This document shows, in pieces, positions 33,660 through 43,076 of a stretch of 64,000 nt of DNA (positions within the stretch are counted from its first letter, which is position 1; each line of letters opens with the position of its first letter). The notes under the pieces were generated by a model. It worked only from the letters and a program-made list of their open reading frames with translations, was not told the origin of the DNA and did not search any database. The position numbers and the translations under genes were made by a program. This stretch comes from Palaemon carinicauda (taxonomy: Eukaryota > Arthropoda > Malacostraca > Decapoda > Palaemonidae). Location of the stretch: assembly GCF_036898095.1 (NCBI RefSeq), contig NC_090729.1, forward strand, positions 74,493,519 through 74,557,518, read 5' to 3'.

Positions 33660-35718
33660 CTCTCCGCATCTCCAGACAGCAGTAGGAGCCAGACTCAAGA
33701 TCTTCTGGCGAGCCTGGGAGAAGAGAGGTGCAGACGCCCAGTCTGTCAGTTGGCTGAGGAACGGTTACAGGATTCCATTCTGCCTCAAACCACCTCTGAC
33801 CACATCGCCCATCAACCTCTCTCCCAACTACAAAGAAGAGGACAAGAGGCTAGCATTGCACCAGGAGGTGTCGCTTCTTGTGCAGAAGAAGGCAGTGGTT
33901 ATAGTCCGGGACCATCAATCCCCGGGCTTCTACAACCGTCTCTTTCTTGTGGCCAAGAAGACAGGAGGTTGGAGACCGGTGCTGGACGTCAGCGCTCTCA
34001 ACGAGTTTGTCACCAAGCAGACGTTCACGATGGAGACGACGAAGTCGGTCTTAGCAGCGGTCAGACAGGAGGACTGGATGGTCTCGTTGGACTTGAAAGA
34101 TGCATACTTTCACGTTCCTATTCATCCAGACTCCCAACCTTTCCTGAGATTCGTTTTTGGAAAGGTTGTCTACCAATTCCAAGCCCTGTGTTTTGGCCTA
34201 AGCACAGCTCCTATGGTCTTTACTCATCTGATGAGGAATATAGCAAAATTCCTACACTTGTCGAACATTAGAGCCTCCCTCTACTTAGACGACTGGCTGT
34301 TGAGAGCCTCCACGAGTCGTCGTTGTCTGGAGAATCTCAATTGGACTTTAGACTTAATCAGAGACCTAGGTCTATTAGTCAACATAGAGAAGTCTCAACT
34401 CATTCCCTCCCAATCCATTGTGTACCTGGGAATGGAGATTCGGAGTCAGGATTTTCGGGCTTTTCCATCGGCCCCCAGGATAAGCCAAGCCCTAGAGTGC
34501 ATCATGAGCATGCTGAAGAGGAGCAGTTGCTCAGTGAGACAGTGGATGAGTCTCACAGGGACCCTCTCATCACTGGCCCTGTTTGTCGAGCTAGGGAGAC
34601 TCCACCTCCGCCCTCTTCAATTCCATCTTGCAGCTCATTGGGACAAGGGTTCGACTCTCGAAGCAGTCTCTATCCCTATCAACCAAGAGATGAAGACCAC
34701 TCTCCTGTGGTGGAAGCACAACCTCCTTCTCAGGGAGGGTCTATCGTTGGCCATTCAGACCCCCAATCTTCATCTCTTCTCAGATGCATCGGACTCGGGC
34801 TGGGGTGCAACCTTGGACGGACGGGAATGCTCGGGATCGTGGAACGAGGAACAAGGATTACTCCACATCAACTGCAAGGACCTGCTAGCAGTTCATCTAG
34901 CCCTGTTGAACTTCAAGTCCCTCCTGCTAGGCAAAGTGGTGGAGGTGAACTCAGACAATACCACAGCCTTGGCTTACATCTCCAAGCAAGGAGGGACCCA
35001 TTCGAGGAGCCTATACGAGATCGCAAGGGACCTCCTCATTTGGTCAAGAGGTCTAAACCTCACTCTGGTCACGAGGTTCATTCAGGGCGATATGAACGTC
35101 TCAGCAGATCGCCTAAGCAGAAGGAATCAGGTCATTCCCACGGAATGGACCCTCCACAAGAGTGTGTGCAACAGACTTTGGACCTTGTGGGGTCAACCTA
35201 CCATAGATCTGTTTGCCACCTCCATAACCAAGAGACTTCCGCTGTACTGTTCCCCTGTTCCAGACCCTGCAGCAGTTCATGTGGATGCTTTTCTACTGAA
35301 CTGGTCCCATCTCGACCTGTACGCATTCCCACCGTTCAAGATAATAAACAAAGTTCTGCAGAAATTCGTCTCGCACGAAGGGACACGGCTGACGCTGGTT
35401 GCTCCCCTTTGGCCTGCAAGAGAATGGTTCACAGAGGTACTTCAATGGCTAGTCGACTTCCCCAGGACTCTACCTCTAAGAGTGGACCTTCTACGTCAAC
35501 CTCACGTAGACAGGTTGCACCCAAACCTCCACGCTCTTCGGCTGACTGCCTTCAGACTGTCGAAAGATTCGCTAGAGCTAGAGGCTTTTCGAAGGAGGCA
35601 GCCAGTGCGATTGCCAGAGCAAGAAGGGTTTCCACTCGTAGAGTCTACCAGTCTAAGTGGGAGGTCTTCCGCAGCTGGTGTAGAGCCAATTCAATATCCT
35701 CTACCAATACCTCTGTGA
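33493..35718 (+). CDS. Reverse transcriptase/RNase H/methyltransferase-like protein (pol), copy C
   Basis: 741 open codons. The frame has no ATG near its beginning (33493 is TTG) and is +1 relative to gag, so expression probably needs frameshifting in the 167-bp overlap or non-ATG initiation. RT: GGWRPVLDVSALNEFV, MVSLDLKDAYFHVPIH (catalytic Asp) and YLDDWLL (residues 264-268). RNase H from about residue 428: LFSDASDSGWGATL, INCKDLLAVHLAL (Asp where relatives have Glu), NSDNTTALAYISKQGG, ADRLSR. The C-terminal part has IDLFATSITKRLPLYC, LDLYAFPPFKII and APLWPAREWF, the segment that DIRS elements share with phage Dam-type methyltransferases. It has no stop or frameshift. Confidence 0.9.
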   Translation: MLPQSPRLIAPQWLIPLLRGSYRPFVVEPPAEEAPVQTLTGASLGKDPGHLKEKTDSPHLQTAVGARLKIFWRAWEKRGADAQSVSWLRNGYRIPFCLKPPLTTSPINLSPNYKEEDKRLALHQEVSLLVQKKAVVIVRDHQSPGFYNRLFLVAKKTGGWRPVLDVSALNEFVTKQTFTMETTKSVLAAVRQEDWMVSLDLKDAYFHVPIHPDSQPFLRFVFGKVVYQFQALCFGLSTAPMVFTHLMRNIAKFLHLSNIRASLYLDDWLLRASTSRRCLENLNWTLDLIRDLGLLVNIEKSQLIPSQSIVYLGMEIRSQDFRAFPSAPRISQALECIMSMLKRSSCSVRQWMSLTGTLSSLALFVELGRLHLRPLQFHLAAHWDKGSTLEAVSIPINQEMKTTLLWWKHNLLLREGLSLAIQTPNLHLFSDASDSGWGATLDGRECSGSWNEEQGLLHINCKDLLAVHLALLNFKSLLLGKVVEVNSDNTTALAYISKQGGTHSRSLYEIARDLLIWSRGLNLTLVTRFIQGDMNVSADRLSRRNQVIPTEWTLHKSVCNRLWTLWGQPTIDLFATSITKRLPLYCSPVPDPAAVHVDAFLLNWSHLDLYAFPPFKIINKVLQKFVSHEGTRLTLVAPLWPAREWFTEVLQWLVDFPRTLPLRVDLLRQPHVDRLHPNLHALRLTAFRLSKDSLELEAFRRRQPVRLPEQEGFPLVESTSLSGRSSAAGVEPIQYPLPIPL

Positions 35719-36617
35719 CCCAAATAGCTGACTTCCTTCTACATCTTAGGAATGAGAGATCCCTTTCAGCACCTACGATTAAAGGATATAGGAGTATGTT
35801 GGCTTCAGTTCTCCGCCACAGAGGTTTGGACCTGTCTTCCAACAAGGACCTTCAAGACATTCTTAAGTCTTTTGAGACGTCTAAAGAACGTCGTCTTTCC
35901 ACTCCAGGCTGGAATCTAGACGTAGTCTTAAGGTTCCTTATGTCATCTAGGTTCGAACCTCTCCAGTCAGCTTCCTTCAAGGACCTTACCCTCAAGACTC
36001 TTTTTCTCGTCTGCCTTGCAACAGCTAAGAGAGTCAGTGAGGTTCATGCCTTCAGCAAGAACATTGGTTTCACAACCGAATCTGCAACATGTTCTTTTCA
36101 GCTTGGATTCCTAGCAAAGAACGAGCTTCCTTCACGTCCTTGGCCTAGATCGTTTGAAATACCTAGCCTCTCCAACATGGTAGGTAACGAACTAGAGAGA
36201 GTTCTTTGCCCTGTCAGAGCTCTCAAATATTATCTTAAGAGGTCTAAACCTATTCGAGGACAGTCAGAAGCTTTATGGTGTGCCATCAAGAAACCTTCGA
36301 GGCCCATGTCCAAGAATGGGCTTTCGTTTTATATAAGGCTTCTGATCAGAGAAGCACATTCTCACTTAAAGGAGGAAGACCTTGCATTGCTGAAGGTAAG
36401 GACCCACGAAGTAAGAGCCGTAGCTACTTCGATGGCCTTTAATAAAAACCGTTCTCTGCAGAGCATAATGGATGCAACCTATTGGAGGAGCAAGTCAGTG
36501 TTTGCATCATTTTATCTTAAAGATGTCCAGTCTCTTTACGAGAACTGCTACACCCTGGGACCATTCGTAGCAGCGAGTGCAGTAGTAGGTGAGGGCTCAG
36601 CCACTACATTCCCTTAA
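35445..36617 (+). CDS. Tyrosine recombinase, copy C
   Basis: 390 codons from the first good ATG (35445, MASRLPQDS). The frame is open further upstream to 34323, but that part overlaps pol and looks like a shadow. Core-binding domain: ARGFSKEAASAIARARRVS, VTQIADFLLHLRNERSLSAPT. Catalytic domain: Arg196 (ATAKRVSEVHAF), His321 and Arg324 (RTHEVRAVATSMAF) and nucleophile Tyr357 (VFASFYLKDV). All key residues are present. It would recombine a circular DNA copy into the genome, which explains the lack of target duplications. It overlaps the end of pol by 274 bp in another frame. Confidence 0.92.
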   Translation: MASRLPQDSTSKSGPSTSTSRRQVAPKPPRSSADCLQTVERFARARGFSKEAASAIARARRVSTRRVYQSKWEVFRSWCRANSISSTNTSVTQIADFLLHLRNERSLSAPTIKGYRSMLASVLRHRGLDLSSNKDLQDILKSFETSKERRLSTPGWNLDVVLRFLMSSRFEPLQSASFKDLTLKTLFLVCLATAKRVSEVHAFSKNIGFTTESATCSFQLGFLAKNELPSRPWPRSFEIPSLSNMVGNELERVLCPVRALKYYLKRSKPIRGQSEALWCAIKKPSRPMSKNGLSFYIRLLIREAHSHLKEEDLALLKVRTHEVRAVATSMAFNKNRSLQSIMDATYWRSKSVFASFYLKDVQSLYENCYTLGPFVAASAVVGEGSATTFP

Positions 36618-37017
36618 TCCCATAACCTTTTTTAACCTTTCTCTTGAATGCTTTTATTGTTGTTTTTATGGTTGTTACGGTAGGCTAAGAAGCCTTCCGC
36701 ATCCTTTTGATTTGGCGGGTGGTCTATTCATTCTTGAGAAGCGCCTGGGTTAAAGGTTTGGTAGAGGTCCTTTAGTAGGGGTTGCAACCCCGTGTACTTT
36801 GGCACCTTTGGGTTGATTCAGCCTCCAAGAGGAACGCTGCGCTCAGTAAGGAAGACGAACTTTAAAAAAGAGGCAGAGTAACGGTTCTATTCGACTTCCT
36901 TACCAGGTACTTATTATTTCATTGTTATTTGAGATAACTGTTATATGAAATATGGGATACTTAGCTATCCTTTAATCTTGTACACTGGTTTTCACCCACC
37001 TCCCTGGGTGTGAATCA
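36618..37017 (+). other. 3' UTR of copy C
   Basis: Non-coding. Related to 3515-3894 and 12405-12789. Confidence 0.8.
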
Positions 37018-37107
37018 GCTACATGATTATCGGGTAAGTTTAATATTGAAAAATGTTATTTTTATTAGTAAAATAAATTTTTGAATATACTTACCCGATA
37101 ATCATGA
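37018..37107 (+). repeat. Internal complementary region, copy C
   Basis: The first half (CAGCTACATGATTATCGGG to TTGAAAA) complements the outer left ITR, and the second half (ATGTTATTTTTATTAG to ATAATCATG) complements the outer right ITR, joined head to tail. This is the defining feature of DIRS-1-like elements and predicts the junction of the circular intermediate. Confidence 0.92.
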
Positions 37108-37149
37108 TTTAATCGACCCTCCCTTCCTCCCCAGAGAGAACCAGTGGAC

Positions 37150-37346
37150 CGAGGAATAATTGAGGAGGTGTCAACAAGAAGTACTTGAGTACCTGGCCAC
37201 AGGTGGCGCTGGTAAGTACACCCCCTTCTAGTATTGTGATAGCTGGCGTATCCCTCCATAGAATTCTGTCGGGCAACGGAGTTGACAGCTACATGATTAT
37301 CGGGTAAGTATATTCAAAAATTTATTTTACTAATAAAAATAACATT
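37150..37346 (-). repeat. Right ITR of copy C
   Basis: Inverse of 30593-30770, plus an outer extension (AAATTTATTTTACTAATAAAA) that the left ITR lacks. Confidence 0.9.
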
Positions 37347-37584
37347 TTACTCACTATATTCTAAGTAAATACTTTCTGATTTCATGATATTCTTTTATTA
37401 CTGATGAATTATTTCAATTACAAAGTTTTAGCCGATTTGTTGATTCTTAAAACAACTTTTGTATGTCTAAAATAACAAATATTTGAACTATTTGTAAGAT
37501 GACTTTATTAATTGTAGCCTTATATTTTATGAATACCCAATGTAAATATTGGAAATAAAGAATTATTATTATTATTATTATTAT

Positions 37585-37586
<2 letters not shown>
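37347..37586 (+). other. LINE 3' UTR, right part, with ATT tail
   Basis: Continues from 30592. It ends with GGAAATAAAGAATTATTATT and further ATT units. No gene. Confidence 0.85.

Positions 37587-37665
<79 letters not shown>
37587..37665 (+). repeat. CT microsatellite, right part
   Basis: (CT)n continuing the array at 28436-28493 on the other side of the LINE. Confidence 0.95.
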
Positions 37666-37669
<4 letters not shown>

Positions 37670-37762
37670 CGTTTCCTGAATAGTTTTCAAATATGTTCGT
37701 CATACATTTGTACATTATTTATCCACTTTATTCTCTCTGTCTCTCTCTCGGCGTTTCCTTTC

Positions 37763-38005
37763 CTATATAGTTTTGTGAAATCTCGTTGTCCAGTCATTCG
37801 GTAATGAGAAGTCATTTTCGCTTTCGGCATCGAAAGAAAACTTTGTTTCTTCAATATACTCATCACTGGAGGATTCAGAACTAGTGCTCTCATTATCAAA
37901 CAGGTTATCATTATCAAATTCCTCAACAAGAATATCCTTTATTTCATCTAAAAAATAACCTTCCTCTTTAGACCGTTCATTACAAAAGGAACAACAAACA
38001 ACCAC
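37763..38005 (-). pseudogene. Acidic ORF fragment in the piggyBac-like element
   Basis: 81 codons including the stop, starting MVVCCSFCNERSKEEG and continuing into a Glu/Asp/Ser-rich stretch (ESTSSESSSDEYIEE). piggyBac transposases begin with an acidic, disordered region, and its place about 290 bp inside one terminus on the minus strand fits an N-terminal transposase remnant. The catalytic DDD core is absent. Assignment rests on context and composition only. Confidence 0.4.
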
Positions 38006-38299
38006 TTCCGCATGAACGCCCGAAGCGCACTGATGGGAAACCAGTTTTCTAACATCAAGCTACCTTCAGAAATCAGAAAAATAGTTGCCAGACATCATAT
38101 AAGTTTCTATTTACAGCCCCCATATGCTGAGAGTGTTGCCAAGTGGTGATCCTATACTTACTATACGAGTAAACGTAATATCACGAGACTGACGGCTTGA
38201 AAAAGGTAATTAAAGTCATGAACGGAATATGCAGTTGAAGGCGGTACCGAGTAGATCGTTGTGAACGGTTTATCACGTGGGTGACGCTTAACAGGTTAA

Positions 38300-39919
38300 T
38301 GGGATATCCTCAGTCATTCCCCAAGGTGTTCTCTCAACATTATTTGTGGATGATCTCTCAATATCATTTGCTGGCACTAGAATGGCAATTGTTGAGAGAA
38401 AAATCCAACTCTCTTTTGACAAAATTATCCAGTGGGCTGACATGAATGGATTTAAGTTCTCTACAAGTAAAACTACCATTGTCCATTTTTGTCGTATCCG
38501 GGGAGTACATCCAGACCCGGATATATAGATTAAAGGTGAAGCTAAATTTTTAGGTTTGATATTTGATTGTAGGCTTACATGGGTTTCTCACTTAAAAGCG
38601 TTAAAAGCTAAAAGTCTCGAGGCTCTGAATATCTTAAAAGTATTGTCCCATACATCATGGGGGGCAGACCGCAATACTATTTTAAAATTATACAAGGCCT
38701 TCATTTTTTCCAAAATTAGTTATGGATGTGAAATATACTCTTCAGCCACCCCAAGCCCGTTAAAAATATTAGACTTGATACATCATGCAGGTATTAGATT
38801 GTCTACAGGAGCATTTAAAACCTCCCCTATCCCAAGTCTCCTTGTTGATGCTGGAGAGTTACCTCTAGACCTTTACCGAATATCTTCCATTATTCGGTAT
38901 TAGTTTAGATTGCAAAGACTCCCTAACTCTTTAGCCTTTCAGACTGCAAGCCTTGTAAGACACGCATCATACTTTGAGTTGCACCCAAAATCTCCTCAAC
39001 CTTATGGCTTTCGGGTGAAACGATTATTAAACAGTCTTGATATAATTAGAAGTAAGGTACTTCCATTCAAGGTATCATCAACGCCTTCATGGAAATTACC
39101 AGAGATATCTTTTTGTAAATACTTTATTGGAGTTAAGAATATGACTGACCTAGAAGCCAGGTCTCTTTTTGTGGAACATGTTGAAGAACATAGAGGATCG
39201 ACTTTTATATATACTGATGGCTCCAAATCTGATGTTGGCGTTGGATTTGGAGTACATAGTAATGGTTTTAATTGTAGAGGTGCACTTCCTCTAACAGCTT
39301 TCATATTCACTGCCGAACTGTATGGCATACTAACCGCTATTGAGAAATTAGCGTTGGAGAAGGAGGGTAATTTTACAAGTTTTAGTGATGCAAGGAGTGT
39401 CCTTCAAGCTTTAGAAGTTTTTAATTCTAGCAACCCTCTAGTTTTAAAGATTTCGGAATGGCTTTTTATTATTGGACGGAGAGGTATAACAGTTAGATTT
39501 TGTTGGGTTCCAGCACACGTAGGTGTGTGTGGGAATGAGAAGGCAGATTCACTGGCAAAGAATGCTGCATCCGAGTCGCTGCCAAGAAGATATCCCATTC
39601 CGTGTAACGATTTCCTACCTAACATCAAGAAATTGCTTTGTAATAAATGGCAACATCACTGGGATAGTCTAGATGGCAATAAAATGAGAGAAGTAACAAA
39701 TGCCATATCTCCGGAGGTATAACATGATGCCCCGAAAATGGGAGACTTCTCTTAGTCGTCTCCGTATTGGTCACACTCGGTTGACACACGAGTTTCTGCT
39801 GAAGGGCCAACACCAACCCTATTGTGAAGACTGTTTAGTACCTCTAACAGTGAGGCATTTGTTGACTGAATGCCCCAATTATAATAAGTTAAGGAATAGA
39901 TATTTGTTTGAGGCTTGAG
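38300..39919 (+). pseudogene. LINE ORF2, C-terminal RT part, RNase H and CCHC motif
   Basis: Continues from 28130. RT active site LFVDDLSIS, then FKFSTSKTTIVHF, a stop at 38526, FLGLIFDCRLTWVSHL, and a stop at 38901. The frame 38910-39722 holds the RNase H domain: FIYTDGSKSDVGVG (Asp), TAELYGILTAIE (Glu), FSDARSVLQAL (Asp), WVPAHVGVCGNEKADSLAK (His, Asp). After another shift the C-terminal motif CEDCLVPLTVRHLLTEC ends near 39918. The presence of RNase H separates this LINE from the two other LINEs in the window. Confidence 0.87.
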
Positions 39920-40167
39920 GTGAGGGTGGCAGGTTCATCCTCACCAAGATTCTTGGACATGATGTGTCCTACTATGCAAGGGACATTTATAGATTTATTT
40001 CAGAAGCAGGTCTTCTGAAAACTATCTAACGTTTATAATGACATCCAACTTTTACGGTTTTAATTGAATAATCTTTATTTTTTTTGCATATATAAACTAA
40101 ATGATATTGGCGTCAATGGCTTTAGGTGTCAGGATGCCTGAAAACCTTAAATCAATCAATTAATCAA
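39920..40167 (+). other. 3' UTR and tail of the I-clade LINE
   Basis: Short 3' UTR ending in ATCAATCAATTAATCA just before the right target duplication (40168-40179). Confidence 0.8.
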
Positions 40168-40179
40168 TCCTGACAGTAC

Positions 40180-40368
40180 ACTCGCAGGTCATGATCCTAG
40201 GAAAATTGCTTCTTCATTGAATTTTTTCCAATACATGGATTTCGAGTGTCTTCGCTCGTATACTCTATGGAATTGATCCAGAGTGTTTTTTAAACTCTAC
40301 GCGAAGCAAGTGCAAGAATTGAAAAGGTACGTGGTGGCGGCAGGTAGTGTGCTAAAACCTGTCGCTTA
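40180..40368 (+). pseudogene. Tyrosine recombinase of copy D, 3' part
   Basis: Resumes at AGHDPRKIASSLNFF (H-x-x-R box) after the LINE. The nucleophile region is damaged by small changes (the TGWKSSRVFF segment reads out of frame), and the end matches QVQELKRYVVAAGSVLKPVA of copy E. Confidence 0.82.
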
Positions 40369-41272
40369 ACGCTGCGAGGAGCAGTGAATTGATTGGGACT
40401 ATATTGTATAGGGTGTACATGTTGACACCTTACAGTGCAACATGCTAAGTGAAGTGTCACCAAGGTGTCACCATGGACTGTTCCAGTGGATTAAAGGTGA
40501 AGAAACATAGAGTTAACACTTGTGCCATGGGTTTTTACACAGTGTAAAAAGACAGTCATTCACAGAAATGTATATTAGAAAATTTATTAAATTTTCAGTT
40601 TGGTGGCATTAACTATCGTTTCCTTACAGGTGAAACAAGTATTTCTGGTCTTGTCTGCAATTTTTATGTTTCTTGTTATTCACTAGCATTTTTTGTGTTA
40701 TTATAAAATGTATGTTGAATTACTATTAATTGATTACCAATAAATAACTGATTGGTATTTGCGTCTTATTTCGCCCCAAATTTAAACAAAGATATGTACA
40801 AGCATTACTTATTTATCCCTTATTCTGCATAATAACATGAGAACAACTGAAATAACTTTGTTCTTACATTTATACAAACCTCTTCTGCTTATGCATACCT
40901 TGTTCGCACATGGATATAAACTTGTCTGTTGCTGTATACAGCTAAGCCTGTATACCTTGGATGCTACGGTGGCTTATGGAAACCTTTGTTCGTATTGGGA
41001 ATACAAACTTCGACTGGTTGGGTATACAGCGAGACCTGTATGCTTTTTGTTGCTAGGTTTGTTCATATGAAATATGTAAACTTCGAGACTTTTCCTGAGT
41101 CTGGTATGACTCCTCCCTGCAGGGGGAAAGAAGCACTAACATAGTTCATGATTAGAAGTAATGACGTATAACGGTAACGTCATATATCTCTAAGGTCTGA
41201 GCGACCAAGGAAATTTTCTCTTGAGGTTAAGGCACAATTGGAAGATCCAGATACATTAATGTTCTGGTAACC
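40369..41272 (+). other. 3' UTR of copy D
   Basis: Non-coding. Related to 46090-46967 (E), 59041-59947 (F) and, more distantly, 4645-5185 (H). Short open frames at 40837-41144 are not conserved as proteins. Confidence 0.75.
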
Positions 41273-41368
41273 TTCCATCAGGACGACATGGCCTGAGCCC
41301 AAAAAACGGATTTTGAGCGAAGCGAAAAATCTATTTTTGGGTGAGATAGCCATGTCGTCCTGATGGAC
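41273..41368 (+). repeat. Internal complementary region, copy D
   Basis: CCATCAGGACGACATGG ... GAGCCCAAAA (complement of the left end) is fused to AACGGATTTTGAGCGAAGCG ... (complement of the right end). Same logic as in family alpha, with unrelated sequence. Confidence 0.88.
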
Positions 41369-41812
41369 CCGCCCTCCTTTCTATGAAAAGGCCTTGGCAG
41401 GATCCCTCCTGAAACTTTTGTATCTGTAGCACCTGCTCAACGCTACAAGGAATAAACATGGCGGCGACGATGGCGCAATCTAGATACTCAAATAGTAACG
41501 GAGGAAGGGAACCTTAATAACAGCCCCCCTTTTATTTTACCACTTTCCCCCTCGAAGCGTAAATGCTATTTGGGGTGAAGATTGCTATGTGGCGTGTCAA
41601 GAATACGTCCCCTGATATTATGCGATATCCTTAAAGGAAACTTTAAGGATATTCGCACCAGGAGTTAGAATTCTGGAGACCTTAAGTTAAATTCTCTGAG
41701 AATATCACTGTAGTCAAATATACCCTAGGAAGCTACTTAAAGGAACCTTTCATCAGGATGACATGGCTATCTCACCCAAAACTAGATTTTTCGCTTCGCT
41801 CAAAATCCGTTT
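41369..41812 (-). repeat. Right ITR of copy D
   Basis: Inverse of 16325-16680; ends AAAATCCGTTT, then ACCGGACC of copy G. Confidence 0.87.
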
Positions 41813-43076
41813 ACCGGACCCCCCTTTCTCCTATTCTGTCTGATGAGAAGTGTACTCAACAAGATCTGCCAATCTCTCGATGACTTTCATAGCTCTGCTA
41901 TGGCATCACACAGAATTGTTTCCAGACCTTCTGCAGCTTCTAACAGAGCTTCCAAGAGAACTCCCACCACGACACGATCTACTCAAACAGCCACATGCGA
42001 ACATCTTCCACAAAGCCGTAGCTTCGCTACGACTTTTCGCCAGGAGACTATTCATGACCTCCTCACTCAGAAAGGATTTTTGCAACAAGTTGCAAAACAG
42101 ATGCCTGGACATCAGTCTATCAGGCAAAGTGGACTGTCTTCTGTGGTTGGTGTCGTGAAAGGGGTATCTCTCTTCTCGATGCAACTACTGTATTCCAGCA
42201 ATAGTGGAGTTCCTTGTGCACCTGCAGGAAGAAATACTCCTCTCGGTTTCGACAGTAAAATGTTACCGCTCAGCCTTGAGTCTCACCTTTAAGCTGAAAG
42301 GAGTAGATATTTCCTCTTTACTAGAGCTTTCTCCCCTCATACAAAGTTATGAACTTACCTGTCCCCAGTCGGGAGTGAGACCACCTCCCTGGAACGTGGT
42401 TCAGGTCCTTCAGTCTTTGAAGGGTCCCAATTCGAACCATTGTGCCAGGCAACAGATCGCCACCTCACTCTGAAGACAGTGTTCCTACTTGCTTTGGCTT
42501 TGGCCAAAAGAGTTAGTGAATGTCATGGTCTCTTGCGTGACATCACCCATTCAAGGGTATGGGGAGAGGTAAGCCTCAACTTTGTACCTGAGTTTATTTC
42601 AAAGACTCAAAATCTGGGGGTAGCGGATCCTAGATTTGATTCCTTCCTGATAAACATTCTCTGCTCTGTAACTGATGACCCAGATCAACTGTTACTATAC
42701 CCAGTAAGGAGTTTTAGGTATTATGTACCTCAAAATGACATCTGCAGCTTGCCCCCGAGTGCCAGCATTCTTTGTCAGCACAGGGAAGATCAAGAGGAGA
42801 ATCACGAAGAACACCATCTCTGCATGGATTTGCAAGGTCATTGACGTGGCACTGAATCCCAATCCTCCTCCGACATGTCGACTCAGAGTCTATGACGTCA
42901 GGAGCATTGCTACGTCCCTGGCGTTTAAACAAAACTACTCTGTAGTGCAGGTACTTCAAGCGGGGATGTGGAAGAGCCAGACGACCTTCACCGCCCACTA
43001 CCTGCAAGATGTAACCTACAGGAACATGGAAATATTTTCCATTGGTCCTGTGGTGGCTGCACAACAACTGGTTTAA
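41813..43076 (+). pseudogene. Methyltransferase-like tail and tyrosine recombinase remnant, copy G
   Basis: Begins with the end of pol (LLWHHTELFPDLLQLLTELP). The YR then runs through frames at 41850-42158, 42204-42473, 42440-42844 and 42723-43076. First Arg box: ALALAKRVSECHG. The second box reads YDVRSIATSLAF, with Tyr in place of the catalytic His. The nucleophile Tyr is kept (TAHYLQDV). At least three frameshifts. The last 118-codon frame covers the whole catalytic C-terminus. Confidence 0.82.

Larger units (their letters stand above)
30593..37346 (+). mobile_element. DIRS-like family alpha, copy C, structurally complete with all ORFs open
   Basis: The left ITR begins at TTTTCAATATTAAAC and the right ITR ends at AATAAAAATAACA. 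The flanking LINE reads AGAGTAAAA before and TTTTACTCACTA after, so only a short A/T overlap is shared and there is no target duplication. About 6.75 kb contains gag (30975-33659), pol (33493-35718) and YR (35445-36617), all uninterrupted, plus ICR and both ITRs. Length, order and overlaps match autonomous DIRS elements of other animals. It is the innermost element of the nest. Confidence 0.93.
28494..37586 (+). mobile_element. CR1-group LINE, 5'-truncated, split by DIRS copy C
   Basis: Own sequence covers 28494-30592 and 37347-37586. It is truncated at its 5' end, starting inside ORF2, and it ends with an ATT-repeat tail (37563-37586) preceded by AATAAAGAATTATT. Flanking CT repeats on both sides hide any target duplication. 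The split lies in the 3' UTR. RT motifs suggest the CR1/L2/Daphne group; no RNase H domain is seen. Confidence 0.85.
28135..38295 (-). mobile_element. piggyBac-like DNA transposon with TTAA target duplication
   Basis: The terminal inverted repeats are CCTGTTAAGCGTC at 28135 and its complement ending at 38295, flanked by TTAA (28131-28134 and 38296-38299). Removing it joins LFALAIN to GISSVIPQG in the LINE RT with the frame kept, so excision would be precise. Own sequence is about 1.07 kb (28135-28493 and 37587-38295). It carries only a short acidic ORF fragment, so it is non-autonomous or internally deleted. The CT microsatellite inside it was the landing site of a second LINE. Confidence 0.87.
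23436..40167 (+). mobile_element. I-clade-like LINE, full-length but defective, split by piggyBac element
   Basis: Own sequence covers 23436-28130 and 38300-40167, about 6.5 kb. A 5' UTR (with TA microsatellites) is followed by ORF1 with zinc knuckles, ORF2 with AP endonuclease, RT, RNase H and a C-terminal CCHC-like motif, and a short 3' UTR ending in ATCA-type repeats. The 12-13 bp target duplication flanks it. A retained RNase H domain points to the I or a related clade rather than Jockey or CR1. The clade name is an inference from domain content. Confidence 0.85.
16325..41812 (+). mobile_element. DIRS-like family beta, copy D, split by nested LINE
   Basis: The left end is at TTTTTTGGGCTCAGG (16325) and the right end at AAAATCCGTTT (41812). 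Own sequence covers 16325-23435 and 40180-41812; the rest is the nested LINE and its contents. The order is left ITR, leader rich in GCCGGC, splice acceptor, gag, pol, YR, 3' UTR, ICR, right ITR. Every coding region has lesions. The left flank is the end of the MULE and the right flank is gamma copy G. Confidence 0.88.

Noticed and set aside
34323..35444. N-terminal 374 codons of the long YR frame in copy C as real protein
   Set aside because: They overlap pol, which carries the conserved RT and RNase H motifs. The composition (Ser, Pro and Arg-rich) is that of a shadow frame, and the start at 34323 is TTG. The recombinase domain begins after ATG 35445.
40837..41144. Small membrane-protein-like ORFs in the copy D 3' UTR
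   Set aside because: Not conserved in the UTRs of E and F; no motif.
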